A DNA stretch of 64,000 nt from Candidatus Zhuqueibacterota bacterium (GTDB taxonomy: Bacteria; Zhuqueibacterota; Zhuqueibacteria; Thermofontimicrobiales; Thiofontviventaceae): NCBI GenBank assembly GCA_016926625.1, contig JAFGOE010000019.1:1-64000 (forward strand). Reading direction: 5' to 3'. Made by a program: the position numbers and the translations under genes. Below, one piece after another: positions 1-8,546 of the stretch. The first letter of the stretch is position 1; every line of letters starts with the position of its first letter. Below the pieces are notes generated by a model. The model did not search any database, had not been told where the DNA came from, and saw only the letters and a list, made by a program, of their open reading frames with translations.

Positions 1-373
1 CGTTCAGGATGAACAGCTCGATGGATTTATCAATTTTGCATCCCTGTTTAATCCGAATGTCTGGTCCGTGGCCTATGCCATGATCGATATTATTGCACCG
101 GATGAACGGGAGGTGCAATTACGCTTCGGTTCTGATGATGGTAGCAAAATCTGGTTGAACGATGATATTGTATGGTTGCTCAATAGGCATCGACCGGCTT
201 ATTTTGATGTGTCGAAAATATCCGTCAAATTGAAGAAAGGACAGAACAGGGTGCTCGTAAAAGTTTGTAACACGGTAGGAGATTGGGGATTCTTCTTCAG
301 AGTGACGGACGAAAAAGGCGATGGATTTGGGGACATTCGTTTTCAGAAAGTCGGATACAGAAGCGTGTCCTGA
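1..373 (+). CDS. C-terminal part of a secreted beta-sandwich protein (5' end outside window)
   Basis: The frame is open from base 2 to a TGA at 371-373, so this is the last ~123 residues of a longer protein. The segment contains FGSDDGSKIWLND, then VKLKKGQNRVLVKVCN and a GDWGFFFRV stretch. This order (a 'displayed ligand' loop, a Lys-Gly-Asn turn, then a Trp-Gly-Phe strand) is typical of PA14-like or carbohydrate-binding jelly-roll modules found at the ends of large extracellular proteins in FCB bacteria. No catalytic motif is visible in the part present. It has no T9SS-type sorting tail, unlike the three sorted proteins further on. The family name is an inference from pattern only; the partial status is certain. 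Confidence 0.6.
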   Translation, partial: VQDEQLDGFINFASLFNPNVWSVAYAMIDIIAPDEREVQLRFGSDDGSKIWLNDDIVWLLNRHRPAYFDVSKISVKLKKGQNRVLVKVCNTVGDWGFFFRVTDEKGDGFGDIRFQKVGYRSVS

Positions 374-383
374 TATGAATGTT

Positions 384-527
384 TATTCACCACACATAGC
401 GCACAGAGCGCGCATATGGACTCAGACCTAGAGCCTTGAGCTAAGGGGAAGTGAAAATAAAAAATTGCTTCCATTTTTCAGCCCAAAAGCGGATCCGTAT
501 CGCTCTCTGTGCTCTCTCTTGTGAATA
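384..527. repeat. Imperfect inverted repeat in the gene-free gap 374-613
   Basis: Two ~27-nt arms, 384-410 and 501-527, are imperfect reverse complements. Both carry a TATTCAC end and a CACAGAG-rich body, and they are separated by about 90 nt. The gap has no plausible gene. Purine-rich CACAGAG-type degenerate repeats are common intergenic clutter in environmental bacteria, so a function is not implied. Weak call. Confidence 0.35.
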
Positions 528-578
528 TGCTTATTCTCCGGCTTGATATATTGATGCTCTGCTGATGATTCTTTTTTA

Positions 579-607
579 TTGCTTTTACCCTCTCATTTTA
601 GTAAATT
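579..607 (+). promoter_or_regulatory. Promoter TTGCTT-17-TAAATT, 6 nt before the start codon
   Basis: The -35 is TTGCTT (579-584), the spacer 17 nt and the -10 TAAATT (602-607). Only six bases separate the -10 from the ATG at 614, so the predicted transcript begins at or next to the start codon. No Shine-Dalgarno is visible. Confidence 0.55.
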
Positions 608-613
608 TACAAT

Positions 614-2338
614 ATGTACAATCCATTCAAATATCGCCGGGGCGTGTTGCAACCAGGGTTCATCATATTCTTTTTAGCATGTGTACTTGAACTTTACGCG
701 CAAGGGGATAAAGCGCCGGTCCTGTTGGTACCCAGAACACGAAGTTTTATCAACACCAGGATACCTACATTTGTGTGGAAAGCATCGTCTGATGAGGCAC
801 TGACCTATCGTCTCGTCGTTGCGGAAAAAAGTGGAAAAGCCGTTGTTGATATGTGGATCGAACGGACGAATCAGTATCGGCTAGCCGATTCACTCGCTCT
901 TAAAGACCTGTCGATTTATTATTGGAACGTCTCGGCCTTTGATGGTGAAAATTACTATCCCAGCGATGACTTCTCCTTCTGGGTCGATTTAAATATAAGT
1001 CTTGATCTGGAATTACGATACATTAAATTACTCAATCCTCGCGATAACTGGGAACCAGGCGATGTGGCCGAGTTCGAAGTAGAAGTGCTTAATGCAGGTG
1101 AATTACCATGCTACACAATCGACGTCATCCTTTATAATGGTAATTTTAATCAGAACTACGTTAACGAACGATCGTACCGCCCCACAGAACGCGCGGATCA
1201 AAAAACATTAAGCCAAATCGATTCCGGGCAATCTGCACGAATCCATCTGAGAGCAAGAGTCAAGTCCGGATATAATCGCTTTTCTGCAGAGGTCAGAACA
1301 ACAGGTGATTACAAGGATGTCCTGCTGTTTAACAACTTCGAGACGGGTCCTCTTATTCAGACGATCGATAAACGTTTGATATTAAATGGATTATACATTA
1401 TTTTTGACAAATATGGGTCTGAATCAATCCAGGAATTTACACCACAAGATCTGAATGCTATCTATAGTAGCATTGAATCGGCACGCCAATTCTTCTGGGA
1501 TCATACCAGTATCATCGATATGCACTGCGATACGCACATCATGAATACCAGACTACTGAATGATGAAGATTTCATCTACATTGATGAGAAATGGGGATAT
1601 GTATTGAGTCCTGATAAAATTATCACGCGTTCGGATGATTTGCAGTTACCCTTGTTTCGGTATGATTTCGTCTATGTATTCTATCCCTGGGAAAACACTA
1701 ATCGTAGTTGGACCGGATACCGAGGATATACCTATGGGACAATAAAAAATGGGATCAATCAGTATGCATTGGCAGCGCAACCCATTAAGCCCGGAATGGT
1801 CGAAAACAAAGAGATTATCATTCACGAGATATTGCGTATCATGTCCGTGTTCTATGAGAGTAAGGGGATTACTAATTTTCATCCACCAGACCAAAGAGAG
1901 CAAAATACAACGTTTTCGAACAATATCGATTATTACGCCTGGATTTTAGAAACCTGGCCTTCATCCAATTGGTTTTCGCTTGGCTATGGAGAGACAGTAC
2001 CACAGGTCAAACTCCAGTATGCTGATCAAGGCGGCAGAGAACAACAGGTTCAGTTGTTCCAAAATTATCCCAATCCTTTCAATAATTTTACCACGATTCG
2101 ATACTTGATCACCGAGGATTCTTCACGAGCAGCCGAATATTCGGTGTCTGTTTCCATCTACTCCGTTCTCGGTGAAAAGGTTCGTACGCTGCTCAATGGT
2201 AACCAAAAGCCAGGTATCCATTCGTTATTGTGGGATGGAAAGAACGATCAGGATGAATTCGTTCCAAGCGGTATTTATTTGTATAATTTGAAAATAAACG
2301 ATTTGAATTTAGTCAAAAAATTGATTTTCATCAAATAA
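614..2338 (+). CDS. Secreted protein with T9SS-type sorting domain; degenerate zincin-like motif
   Basis: 574 aa. An N-terminal signal peptide (about residues 1-31: basic start, IIFFLACVLELYAQ) is followed by a fibronectin-like segment (about 35-120), a CARDB-like segment (about 130-245), an uncharacterised central domain (about 255-465) and a C-terminal sorting domain (about 475-574) beginning NYPNPFNN and ending with a SGIYLYNL strand. The sorting domain implies export through the type IX system, with the tail removed at the surface. In the central domain IIHEILRIM (H404-E405-I-L-R408) resembles a zinc-protease HExxH in which the second His is Arg, so catalysis is doubtful. The start is set by the promoter directly upstream; no ribosome binding site is seen. 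Monocistronic. Substrate unknown. Confidence 0.75.
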   Translation: MYNPFKYRRGVLQPGFIIFFLACVLELYAQGDKAPVLLVPRTRSFINTRIPTFVWKASSDEALTYRLVVAEKSGKAVVDMWIERTNQYRLADSLALKDLSIYYWNVSAFDGENYYPSDDFSFWVDLNISLDLELRYIKLLNPRDNWEPGDVAEFEVEVLNAGELPCYTIDVILYNGNFNQNYVNERSYRPTERADQKTLSQIDSGQSARIHLRARVKSGYNRFSAEVRTTGDYKDVLLFNNFETGPLIQTIDKRLILNGLYIIFDKYGSESIQEFTPQDLNAIYSSIESARQFFWDHTSIIDMHCDTHIMNTRLLNDEDFIYIDEKWGYVLSPDKIITRSDDLQLPLFRYDFVYVFYPWENTNRSWTGYRGYTYGTIKNGINQYALAAQPIKPGMVENKEIIIHEILRIMSVFYESKGITNFHPPDQREQNTTFSNNIDYYAWILETWPSSNWFSLGYGETVPQVKLQYADQGGREQQVQLFQNYPNPFNNFTTIRYLITEDSSRAAEYSVSVSIYSVLGEKVRTLLNGNQKPGIHSLLWDGKNDQDEFVPSGIYLYNLKINDLNLVKKLIFIK

Positions 2339-2361
2339 GTAAATACCTCCGGTTGCTAGCC

Positions 2362-2390
2362 TTGCATTTCTGGTATCGCTATGTTAAATT
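2362..2390 (+). promoter_or_regulatory. Promoter TTGCAT-17-TAAATT
   Basis: TTGCAT (2362-2367), 17-nt spacer, TAAATT (2385-2390). This would give a leader of about 70 nt before the PAS/HD-GYP gene at 2468. Confidence 0.45.
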
Positions 2391-2467
2391 AATAACTTTG
2401 TCTTAAAAGTTGATTCAACTCGACGATTTCAACCATTAAGACATAACACGCCAAATTCGAGAACATC

Positions 2468-5400
2468 ATGTATACCTTAACCATCATAAAGCTGATTCAT
2501 GAAAAAATGTCTATCTCTACATGGCGGATACCTGATTTCTCGATCGAACATTACGTGTCGTTCGTGCTGTTACTGGCCTTGATCATTACCAACATCATAT
2601 GGATATACCGCTTTTTATCCTACAAGAAAAGATCAAATTTAATATTAAATCAACTACACCAGAAGAATAGACTTTATTTCCGCTTATCAGAAAATGTGAA
2701 TCAGATGATTCTTATCGTCGATGAAAGTCATCGTATCGTCGATGCCAATAACTACGCCAGCTCATTGTTGCACTATTCTAAACGGGAGTTGCGAAAGACT
2801 AATTTTAAAAATCTGATTCCGAGTGAATATTGGCCGCAACTCGCACCGACTTATATTCGTGATGCAATGATCGGCAGGAACACGGAGCGGATTCTCATCA
2901 ACAAAGAGGAGGAACGTCTTCCGGTTCACGTTTACACGGTCGAATTTACGTATCATGATCAGACTTTCTTTATCGAATATTATACCGATACCGCGGCATT
3001 AGACAGGGCGAATCTGATATCAAGATTTATAGATGATAAATTTCGAGCCGTATTTGATCTTTCATTGAATTCTATCGTCGTTACCAACGAGAATGAAAAA
3101 ATTCTCGATTGTAATTCTTCGTTCGAGACGATGACCGGCTTTAGAAAAAGTGAGGTATTAAATAAGAAGATTACTCTTATTCTTAAGTGTCAGTCTCATA
3201 ATGATTTCATCGATTCAGATCTGAAGCAGGGACATGTCAGTGGGATTAACCGCTATTCGGCACAGACTGTTTCAAATTGTACTATTCAAAAAAAGAGTCA
3301 GGGCTCTGTTTCCGCCTTTTTCAATCGTGCGATTATTGAGTTTGGAAGCGAAAAACGTATTTTTTATTTTATCAATGAAATCGTGTCCGATCAGATGGTT
3401 AAGGAAGAATTGAAATCGTTGAAATTTGATCTGCAACGATTTTATAAAACATCGAACGATCTGATATTCATCCTAAACACGGATCAGAGTATTGCTTTCG
3501 CCAACGATCGCGTATTGAGTCTATTAGGATATGACCATAACGCGTTAACGCAGATGAAATTTTGCGATGTGGTTGGCACTGAATATGTTGAATATTGGAA
3601 GTTGATGTTCCAAAGCCTCGAGTTAGAGAAAAAGGACATTCATATTTCACTCGTACTAAAAACGGTGAACGATCGACCGCTCTATGTAGAAGGTAGTCTC
3701 TATGTCAAACAGATCGAAGCAGATCGACACGTTTATGGAATATTCACTGATGTTTCGGAAATATTAAAGACGATCGATGCGTTAAAACAATCGCAAAAAC
3801 GCTATCTGGACATTTACGACAACGCACCTGAGATGTATTTTTCGGTCGATGCGAATGGAATCATACGGCTGGTTAATAAATACGGAGCGGAATATTTAGG
3901 ATACAGCAAGGAGGAATTAATCGGTAGATCGGTTTATGATGTGATTTATCCGGAGGACATTGACTTAGTAAAGAACCAGATGCAGCAGATTATCGACAGG
4001 AAGGAGGAGAAGAGTCAGCTTGAATTTCGTAAAGTCAAAAAAGACGGCTCGATATTGTTTGTCGATGAGAATGTACGGTTTATACCAGATGAAAACGGAG
4101 AACCTCATGAATTACGAATTTTTTGTGCCGATAATACGCGTCACAAAGCAACGATACAGGCGTTGAAGGAGTCGGAAGAAAAATATCGCAAGTTGATTGA
4201 GCAGAGCAATGATGCAATCTATTTGCTTTATAATGATCGTTTTGAATTAGTTAATAAAAAATTTGAAGAAATATTAGGATATACACAAGATGATGTGGAG
4301 CAGCCAAATTTTAATGTCATGAATCTTGTTGCTCCGAGCAGCGAAAGTATGGTAAAAAAACGTCGTGATAGTCTGGCGGACGCTCAGGATAAAGGAGATC
4401 GCTACGAGTTTACAGCAGTGACTAAAAAAGGCGGGCATATTGAGGTGGAAGTATCTGTTTATCACATCGACTACAATGGCGGGGTCGCCACACAAGGTAT
4501 ACTTCGCGATGTAACAGAACGCAAACGAATGGAAAAAGAGCTGAAGGAGAGTGAAACCTATTTTCGATCGGTGTTTCAAGGAGCGAAAGACGCTATATTG
4601 GTAGAGTCCATTGATGGGCAAATATACGATGTCAATGACGCCGCCTGTCGCCTGTATGGTTACACGAAAACTGAGCTTGTTCGACTGTCTGTGACGGATT
4701 TGCTGCCGCCAACGATGTTGGAAAAACTACCCGAAATTAAGAGTGCTCATAGTTCGGGCCATGGCTTTTATCTGGCTGAAGCGGAAAATATCCATTGCGA
4801 TGGCCACATGATTCCCGTAGAGGTATCGACCAGTGTCGTCCAAATCGATCATGTTCCCCGGATTATAGCAGTCGTCAGGGATATTACTGAAAGGAAGATC
4901 GCCGAACGAGAGAAATTAGAGGGAATACGTCTTACGGTTTCGGCGTTAGCAAAGGCGATCGAGTTGAGAGATCCACATACCTATGGTCATTCTGCAAAGG
5001 TCGCCACCATCGCTGAGATAATCGCCCGAGAACTTAGCTGGAGTGAGGATAAGATCTTAGGCTTGCGCCTGGCAGCCGAATTGCATGATATCGGTAAGAT
5101 AGCCATCCCGGCCGAGATACTTGGAAAGCCGGCCAAATTAAACGAGCTGGAATATACGATAGTACAGGAACATGTTCAAAAGGGTTATGAGATTTTGAAG
5201 GATATTCAATTCCCGTTCCCCGTTGCTGAAGCGGTGTATCAACATCATGAACTGCTGGATGGTTCCGGTTATCCGCGCGGTCTTAAGGGTAGTGACATCA
5301 TCGAAGAAGCACGGATCATCGGCATAGCCGATATACTGGAAACGTTTACGTCACACCGACCCTATCGTCCTGCTCTGGGATTAAATACAGCCATGGAAAT

Positions 5401-5500
5401 GTTGACGCGCGAGTCAGGCCGCCTCTATGATGAAACGATCGTTCAATTGGTCGCACAGTTAGTTGCCAGGAGCAAGGGTGAACGATTTTGGAAAGTTTGA
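2468..5500 (+). CDS. Membrane-anchored sensor with six PAS domains and an HD-GYP output domain
   Basis: 1010 aa. One N-terminal membrane helix (about residues 28-48) is followed by six PAS-type repeats, starting near residues 70, 195, 320, 447, 572 and 700. Each has the FxxVxxANxxxxxxxGYxxxEL pattern to varying degrees. Residues about 820-1005 form an HD-GYP domain: HSAKVA at ~841, LHDIGK with H873-D874, a QHHE motif, and GSGYPRG at 932-938. HD-GYP proteins hydrolyse cyclic di-GMP, so the likely role is to convert cytoplasmic sensory input into a lower c-di-GMP level. The catalytic signature looks complete. There is no GGDEF or kinase domain. The first ATG is used; the ribosome binding site is weak, and a second in-frame Met at residue 14 is possible. 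The PAS ligands cannot be read from sequence. Confidence 0.88.
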   Translation: MYTLTIIKLIHEKMSISTWRIPDFSIEHYVSFVLLLALIITNIIWIYRFLSYKKRSNLILNQLHQKNRLYFRLSENVNQMILIVDESHRIVDANNYASSLLHYSKRELRKTNFKNLIPSEYWPQLAPTYIRDAMIGRNTERILINKEEERLPVHVYTVEFTYHDQTFFIEYYTDTAALDRANLISRFIDDKFRAVFDLSLNSIVVTNENEKILDCNSSFETMTGFRKSEVLNKKITLILKCQSHNDFIDSDLKQGHVSGINRYSAQTVSNCTIQKKSQGSVSAFFNRAIIEFGSEKRIFYFINEIVSDQMVKEELKSLKFDLQRFYKTSNDLIFILNTDQSIAFANDRVLSLLGYDHNALTQMKFCDVVGTEYVEYWKLMFQSLELEKKDIHISLVLKTVNDRPLYVEGSLYVKQIEADRHVYGIFTDVSEILKTIDALKQSQKRYLDIYDNAPEMYFSVDANGIIRLVNKYGAEYLGYSKEELIGRSVYDVIYPEDIDLVKNQMQQIIDRKEEKSQLEFRKVKKDGSILFVDENVRFIPDENGEPHELRIFCADNTRHKATIQALKESEEKYRKLIEQSNDAIYLLYNDRFELVNKKFEEILGYTQDDVEQPNFNVMNLVAPSSESMVKKRRDSLADAQDKGDRYEFTAVTKKGGHIEVEVSVYHIDYNGGVATQGILRDVTERKRMEKELKESETYFRSVFQGAKDAILVESIDGQIYDVNDAACRLYGYTKTELVRLSVTDLLPPTMLEKLPEIKSAHSSGHGFYLAEAENIHCDGHMIPVEVSTSVVQIDHVPRIIAVVRDITERKIAEREKLEGIRLTVSALAKAIELRDPHTYGHSAKVATIAEIIARELSWSEDKILGLRLAAELHDIGKIAIPAEILGKPAKLNELEYTIVQEHVQKGYEILKDIQFPFPVAEAVYQHHELLDGSGYPRGLKGSDIIEEARIIGIADILETFTSHRPYRPALGLNTAMEMLTRESGRLYDETIVQLVAQLVARSKGERFWKV

Positions 5501-5515
5501 TATCTCATGAACCCC

Positions 5516-7114
5516 TCAATCGGTCTCGATCGGTGTTCCCCATGAGTTGATCTTGCTGAACCATTTTTTGTTGTTTTTGTAAATCTGTTTATAATAACTG
5601 AACAGATCGTCATAAACCTTTCGATTCTTATGGTTAGGATAGAACGAATTCTGAATTTGGATATAATCTTTTATTTTATTATAATCATCGATATAACCCA
5701 AAGTCAAACTGGCGATTAAGGCGATCCCTCTGGCTCCTGCCTGTTGCGGATCATTCACCTGGTGAATCGTACGGTTACAGACATCAGCCATGATCTGACA
5801 CCAGAGTCTACTCCTGGCACCACCGCCGATGATGTTAAGATGTTCAACTTTTTGATATAAGTTTTCGATTGTATCCATCGCCCATCGTGTGTTGAACGCA
5901 ATCCCCTCGAGTATTGCTCTGGCGACATGAGTCACATCGTGTTTCAATCCCAGGTTGTAAAAGCCTGCCCGAACAAAGTCGTCATCAAGTGGAGCTCGTT
6001 CTCCGAACATCCAGGGAGTGAATAGCAGATTACGCGAACCAGGCTCTGCTTGTTCGGCAAATTTATCGAGTCGCTGATAAAAGTCGAGCCCGTCACGTTT
6101 AAGATTTATTCGATCGTCTATTTTTAAAAAAACATTGTTTTTTAACCATTCGAGACATACGCCAGCGGTCTCCTGATGCGCTATCGCCATATAATATTCT
6201 CGCGGATAAGCGCTTCCGGCACAACCAGCGTAATGCAATATATCGATTTTACGCTTGCGAAAGTGACCAGCAACCCAATTACTGGTACCCAGATTGATAT
6301 GTAATTCGCCCTCCTCGATGGCACCTGAACCGATCGCCGCAGCACTCATATCACCGGCTCCGTTAATGACCGGTGTGCCCTCCTTTAAACCGGTTTTCCT
6401 GGCAGCCTCAGCGGTGATCTGCCCGACGATCTCGGCACTGCTTCTAAGTTCCGGTAACTGCTCGGGCGTGATGCCCGCTAAGCGGCAGAGGCTTTCATTC
6501 CATTCATAATTGTATTTTCTGGTATCCATCAACCACCATACATAAGCCAGATCAATAGAGGTTACCATGTGGTCGGTCAATTTGTAGACAACATAGTCCT
6601 TTACATCTAAAAATTTGTAGGTGTTCTGAAAAATCTCTGGTTCATATTCTTTCAACCATAGTATTTTTCCTATCTGGTCTTTACCATGATGCCCGGGGCA
6701 ACCTCCTGTTATTCTGAGGAAGCGCAGCAGATTAAATATATTATAGCCAGCCACTCTTGGCGGCCTCCATAATCTGGAATTAATGATATCAGCAGCTCGA
6801 CTGTCCAACCATATCATTGCTCGCATCAGTGGCGTCCCATTTTTATCTACAGGGACCATGCCTTGCATCTGTGCAGCGAATGTTATGCCGACAATGTTTC
6901 TTGGATCGACTTTCGATTTCTTGATAACTTGCTGAGTCGTCTCACAGACGGCATCCCACCATTCGTTGGCATTTTGTTCGGCAAATCCTGGATGAGGATG
7001 ATGAATGGCATATGTTTTTTTTGCCGTATCGATGATTTGTCCATAAACCGTCATTAAGATAGCTTTGTCCGCACTCGTACCGAGATCGTGCGAGATAATA
7101 TACCGCTGCTCCAT
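5516..7114 (-). CDS. FGGY-family carbohydrate kinase, xylulokinase-like
   Basis: 532 aa, normal for the family. It starts with the HDLGTSADKA phosphate-binding segment, continues with GFAEQNANEWW and FAAQMQGMVPVD, and has MIWLDSRA, typical of xylulokinase-type enzymes that phosphorylate a sugar with ATP. The C-terminal ATPase half carries NIIGGGARSRLWCQIMADV and QQAGARGIAL, matching the FGGY second signature. The start is well fixed by AAGGAGGG just upstream and by a promoter at 7151-7179. It converges with the HD-GYP gene, 15 nt from its stop, with no obvious terminator between. No isomerase or sugar transporter is adjacent, so the substrate (xylulose, another ketose or a polyol) stays open. 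Confidence 0.85.
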   Translation of the reverse strand: MEQRYIISHDLGTSADKAILMTVYGQIIDTAKKTYAIHHPHPGFAEQNANEWWDAVCETTQQVIKKSKVDPRNIVGITFAAQMQGMVPVDKNGTPLMRAMIWLDSRAADIINSRLWRPPRVAGYNIFNLLRFLRITGGCPGHHGKDQIGKILWLKEYEPEIFQNTYKFLDVKDYVVYKLTDHMVTSIDLAYVWWLMDTRKYNYEWNESLCRLAGITPEQLPELRSSAEIVGQITAEAARKTGLKEGTPVINGAGDMSAAAIGSGAIEEGELHINLGTSNWVAGHFRKRKIDILHYAGCAGSAYPREYYMAIAHQETAGVCLEWLKNNVFLKIDDRINLKRDGLDFYQRLDKFAEQAEPGSRNLLFTPWMFGERAPLDDDFVRAGFYNLGLKHDVTHVARAILEGIAFNTRWAMDTIENLYQKVEHLNIIGGGARSRLWCQIMADVCNRTIHQVNDPQQAGARGIALIASLTLGYIDDYNKIKDYIQIQNSFYPNHKNRKVYDDLFSYYKQIYKNNKKWFSKINSWGTPIETD

Positions 7115-7150
7115 CCTGTTCCCTCCTTGGAAATTAATTTGATGATGCTA

Positions 7151-7179
7151 AATGTAATGAGTTTTCTATTAAATTGCAA
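7151..7179 (-). promoter_or_regulatory. Promoter TTGCAA-17-TACATT for the sugar kinase
   Basis: On the minus strand, TTGCAA (7174-7179), 17-nt spacer, TACATT (7151-7156). It lies about 30 nt upstream of the AAGGAGGG ribosome binding site of the FGGY kinase. Confidence 0.45.
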
Positions 7180-7344
7180 CAATATTTTAATTGTGTTTTA
7201 ATCTGTTTTTAGCTATATTAAGTGCAGCTAGTTTTGCAGATCATCCTGACATACGTGGGGACAGCCGGATGAGGGAATGAGGTGAATAATCTCGGATTCC
7301 ATATCGTACAATGCATTTTTTTTAGCCTAAAGACAGGATAAATC

Positions 7345-7539
7345 ATGGTTTCCTTGAAGCTGAAGAAAAAATATGATAAGTTTAGTACTCGCGGTATTAT
7401 CTATGTACTCATCGCCTCGATCCTGATGGGGTATGAGTTATTGACAGCCGAAAAGATACGCTTCCTTATTGTTTTTGGTTATTCCGTAACCATCGTTATT
7501 GGTGTTATCTGCCTGTTATTTATTGAAGAGAAAGATTAG
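7345..7539 (+). CDS. Small membrane protein with two predicted helices
   Basis: 64 aa. A basic N-terminus (about residues 1-16) is followed by two hydrophobic segments (about 18-33 and 41-60) and an acidic end, EEKD. AGGA lies 8 nt before the ATG. It sits alone between the divergent sugar kinase and the convergent thioredoxin-like gene. No family recognised. The ribosome binding site and hydrophobic pattern support a real gene, but it is short. Confidence 0.5.
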   Translation: MVSLKLKKKYDKFSTRGIIYVLIASILMGYELLTAEKIRFLIVFGYSVTIVIGVICLLFIEEKD

Positions 7540-7569
7540 TCACACTCAAAAACGTCGGATGGATTGAAA

Positions 7570-8388
7570 TCAAAACAGAGCAGAAGTGAAACTGCGATGA
7601 TATTTATTGGTGAGCTCATGCGTGCTCCCAAGTAAATTAAACAATGCGGCACAGCCTGTCCTGACGATATCGTTCGAAAAGTGTTTGTCAGTGTACAGGA
7701 TCTCGATCCAGTTATTCAAAGTTGCATCAAGGTTTCCCTTCGTCAGCGCGACTAAACCTCCGTTAAACAGATTGGCCAGCGTTTCATTTTCTTGTTTCAA
7801 AGTGATAAAATTCGGTGGATTCTTCATTAGTCCTGCTAATGTACGGATAGAATCAGCTATATCAGCCAACTTATCGCCTTCTCGAATATCATCTACAAAA
7901 GTCAGAGCTTGTTCAGGATCGGAGAGAAATACTAATCTCGCCAACGTGACACGGGCTTCTTTGTGGTGCGGATTGATTTTCAATAAACGATGTAAATGTT
8001 TTTTCGCCTTTTCGAGCTGGTTATCCTTAATCGCCGACAGGGCTTCATGATATAACAATTTGTCTTCTGAAGGAATATGATCATCTAACCATTTTCTGAC
8101 GGCGTCTTCAGGAAGAGCACCAAGAAATTCGGCGATGACTTTACCTTTGTGAAACATTTTGACAGCGGGGATGCTTTGGACCCGAAATCGGGCGGCTAGT
8201 GAGGGATGCTGTTCTAAGTTTAACTTAACAAGGATCCAGTTTCTATCCGCTTCATCGGCTAATTTTTCCAAAACAGGGCTCAAGAGTTTACACGGAGCAC
8301 ACCAGGATGCCCAGAAGTCGACCACCACGGGCTGTTCGTAACTCGGTTTAATTATATCGCTTTCAAAATTTTGAAATTCAATTTCCAT
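7570..8388 (-). CDS. Thioredoxin-domain protein with TPR-like C-terminus (CnoX/YbbN type)
   Basis: 272 aa. Residues 1-105 are a thioredoxin fold with an intact WCAPCK active site (C30, C33) and the cis-Pro segment QSIPAVKMF. Residues about 115-270 are helical repeats, including a TPR-like stretch around KAKKHLHRLLKINPHHKEA. Fusions of this layout are CnoX/YbbN proteins, chaperone-redoxins that hold unfolded proteins and pass them to GroEL or DnaK. Unlike E. coli CnoX, the CxxC is complete here, so reductase activity is possible. It is cytoplasmic, with no signal peptide. The start is supported by AAGGGA upstream. Nothing in its surroundings narrows its client. Confidence 0.82.
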   Translation of the reverse strand: MEIEFQNFESDIIKPSYEQPVVVDFWASWCAPCKLLSPVLEKLADEADRNWILVKLNLEQHPSLAARFRVQSIPAVKMFHKGKVIAEFLGALPEDAVRKWLDDHIPSEDKLLYHEALSAIKDNQLEKAKKHLHRLLKINPHHKEARVTLARLVFLSDPEQALTFVDDIREGDKLADIADSIRTLAGLMKNPPNFITLKQENETLANLFNGGLVALTKGNLDATLNNWIEILYTDKHFSNDIVRTGCAALFNLLGSTHELTNKYHRSFTSALF

Positions 8389-8546
8389 CGTTATCCCTTT
8401 ATAGTAGACATATTAACTCGAATCCATTTAACTTCATAGTGATTAACTATGCGGAGGCTGGACAGTATACCTTATTTATAATGATATAATCTTTTCCAAA
8501 GTTCCTGATGTTCACTTAAATATTTAGTCGTACCTCATAAGCGTAA

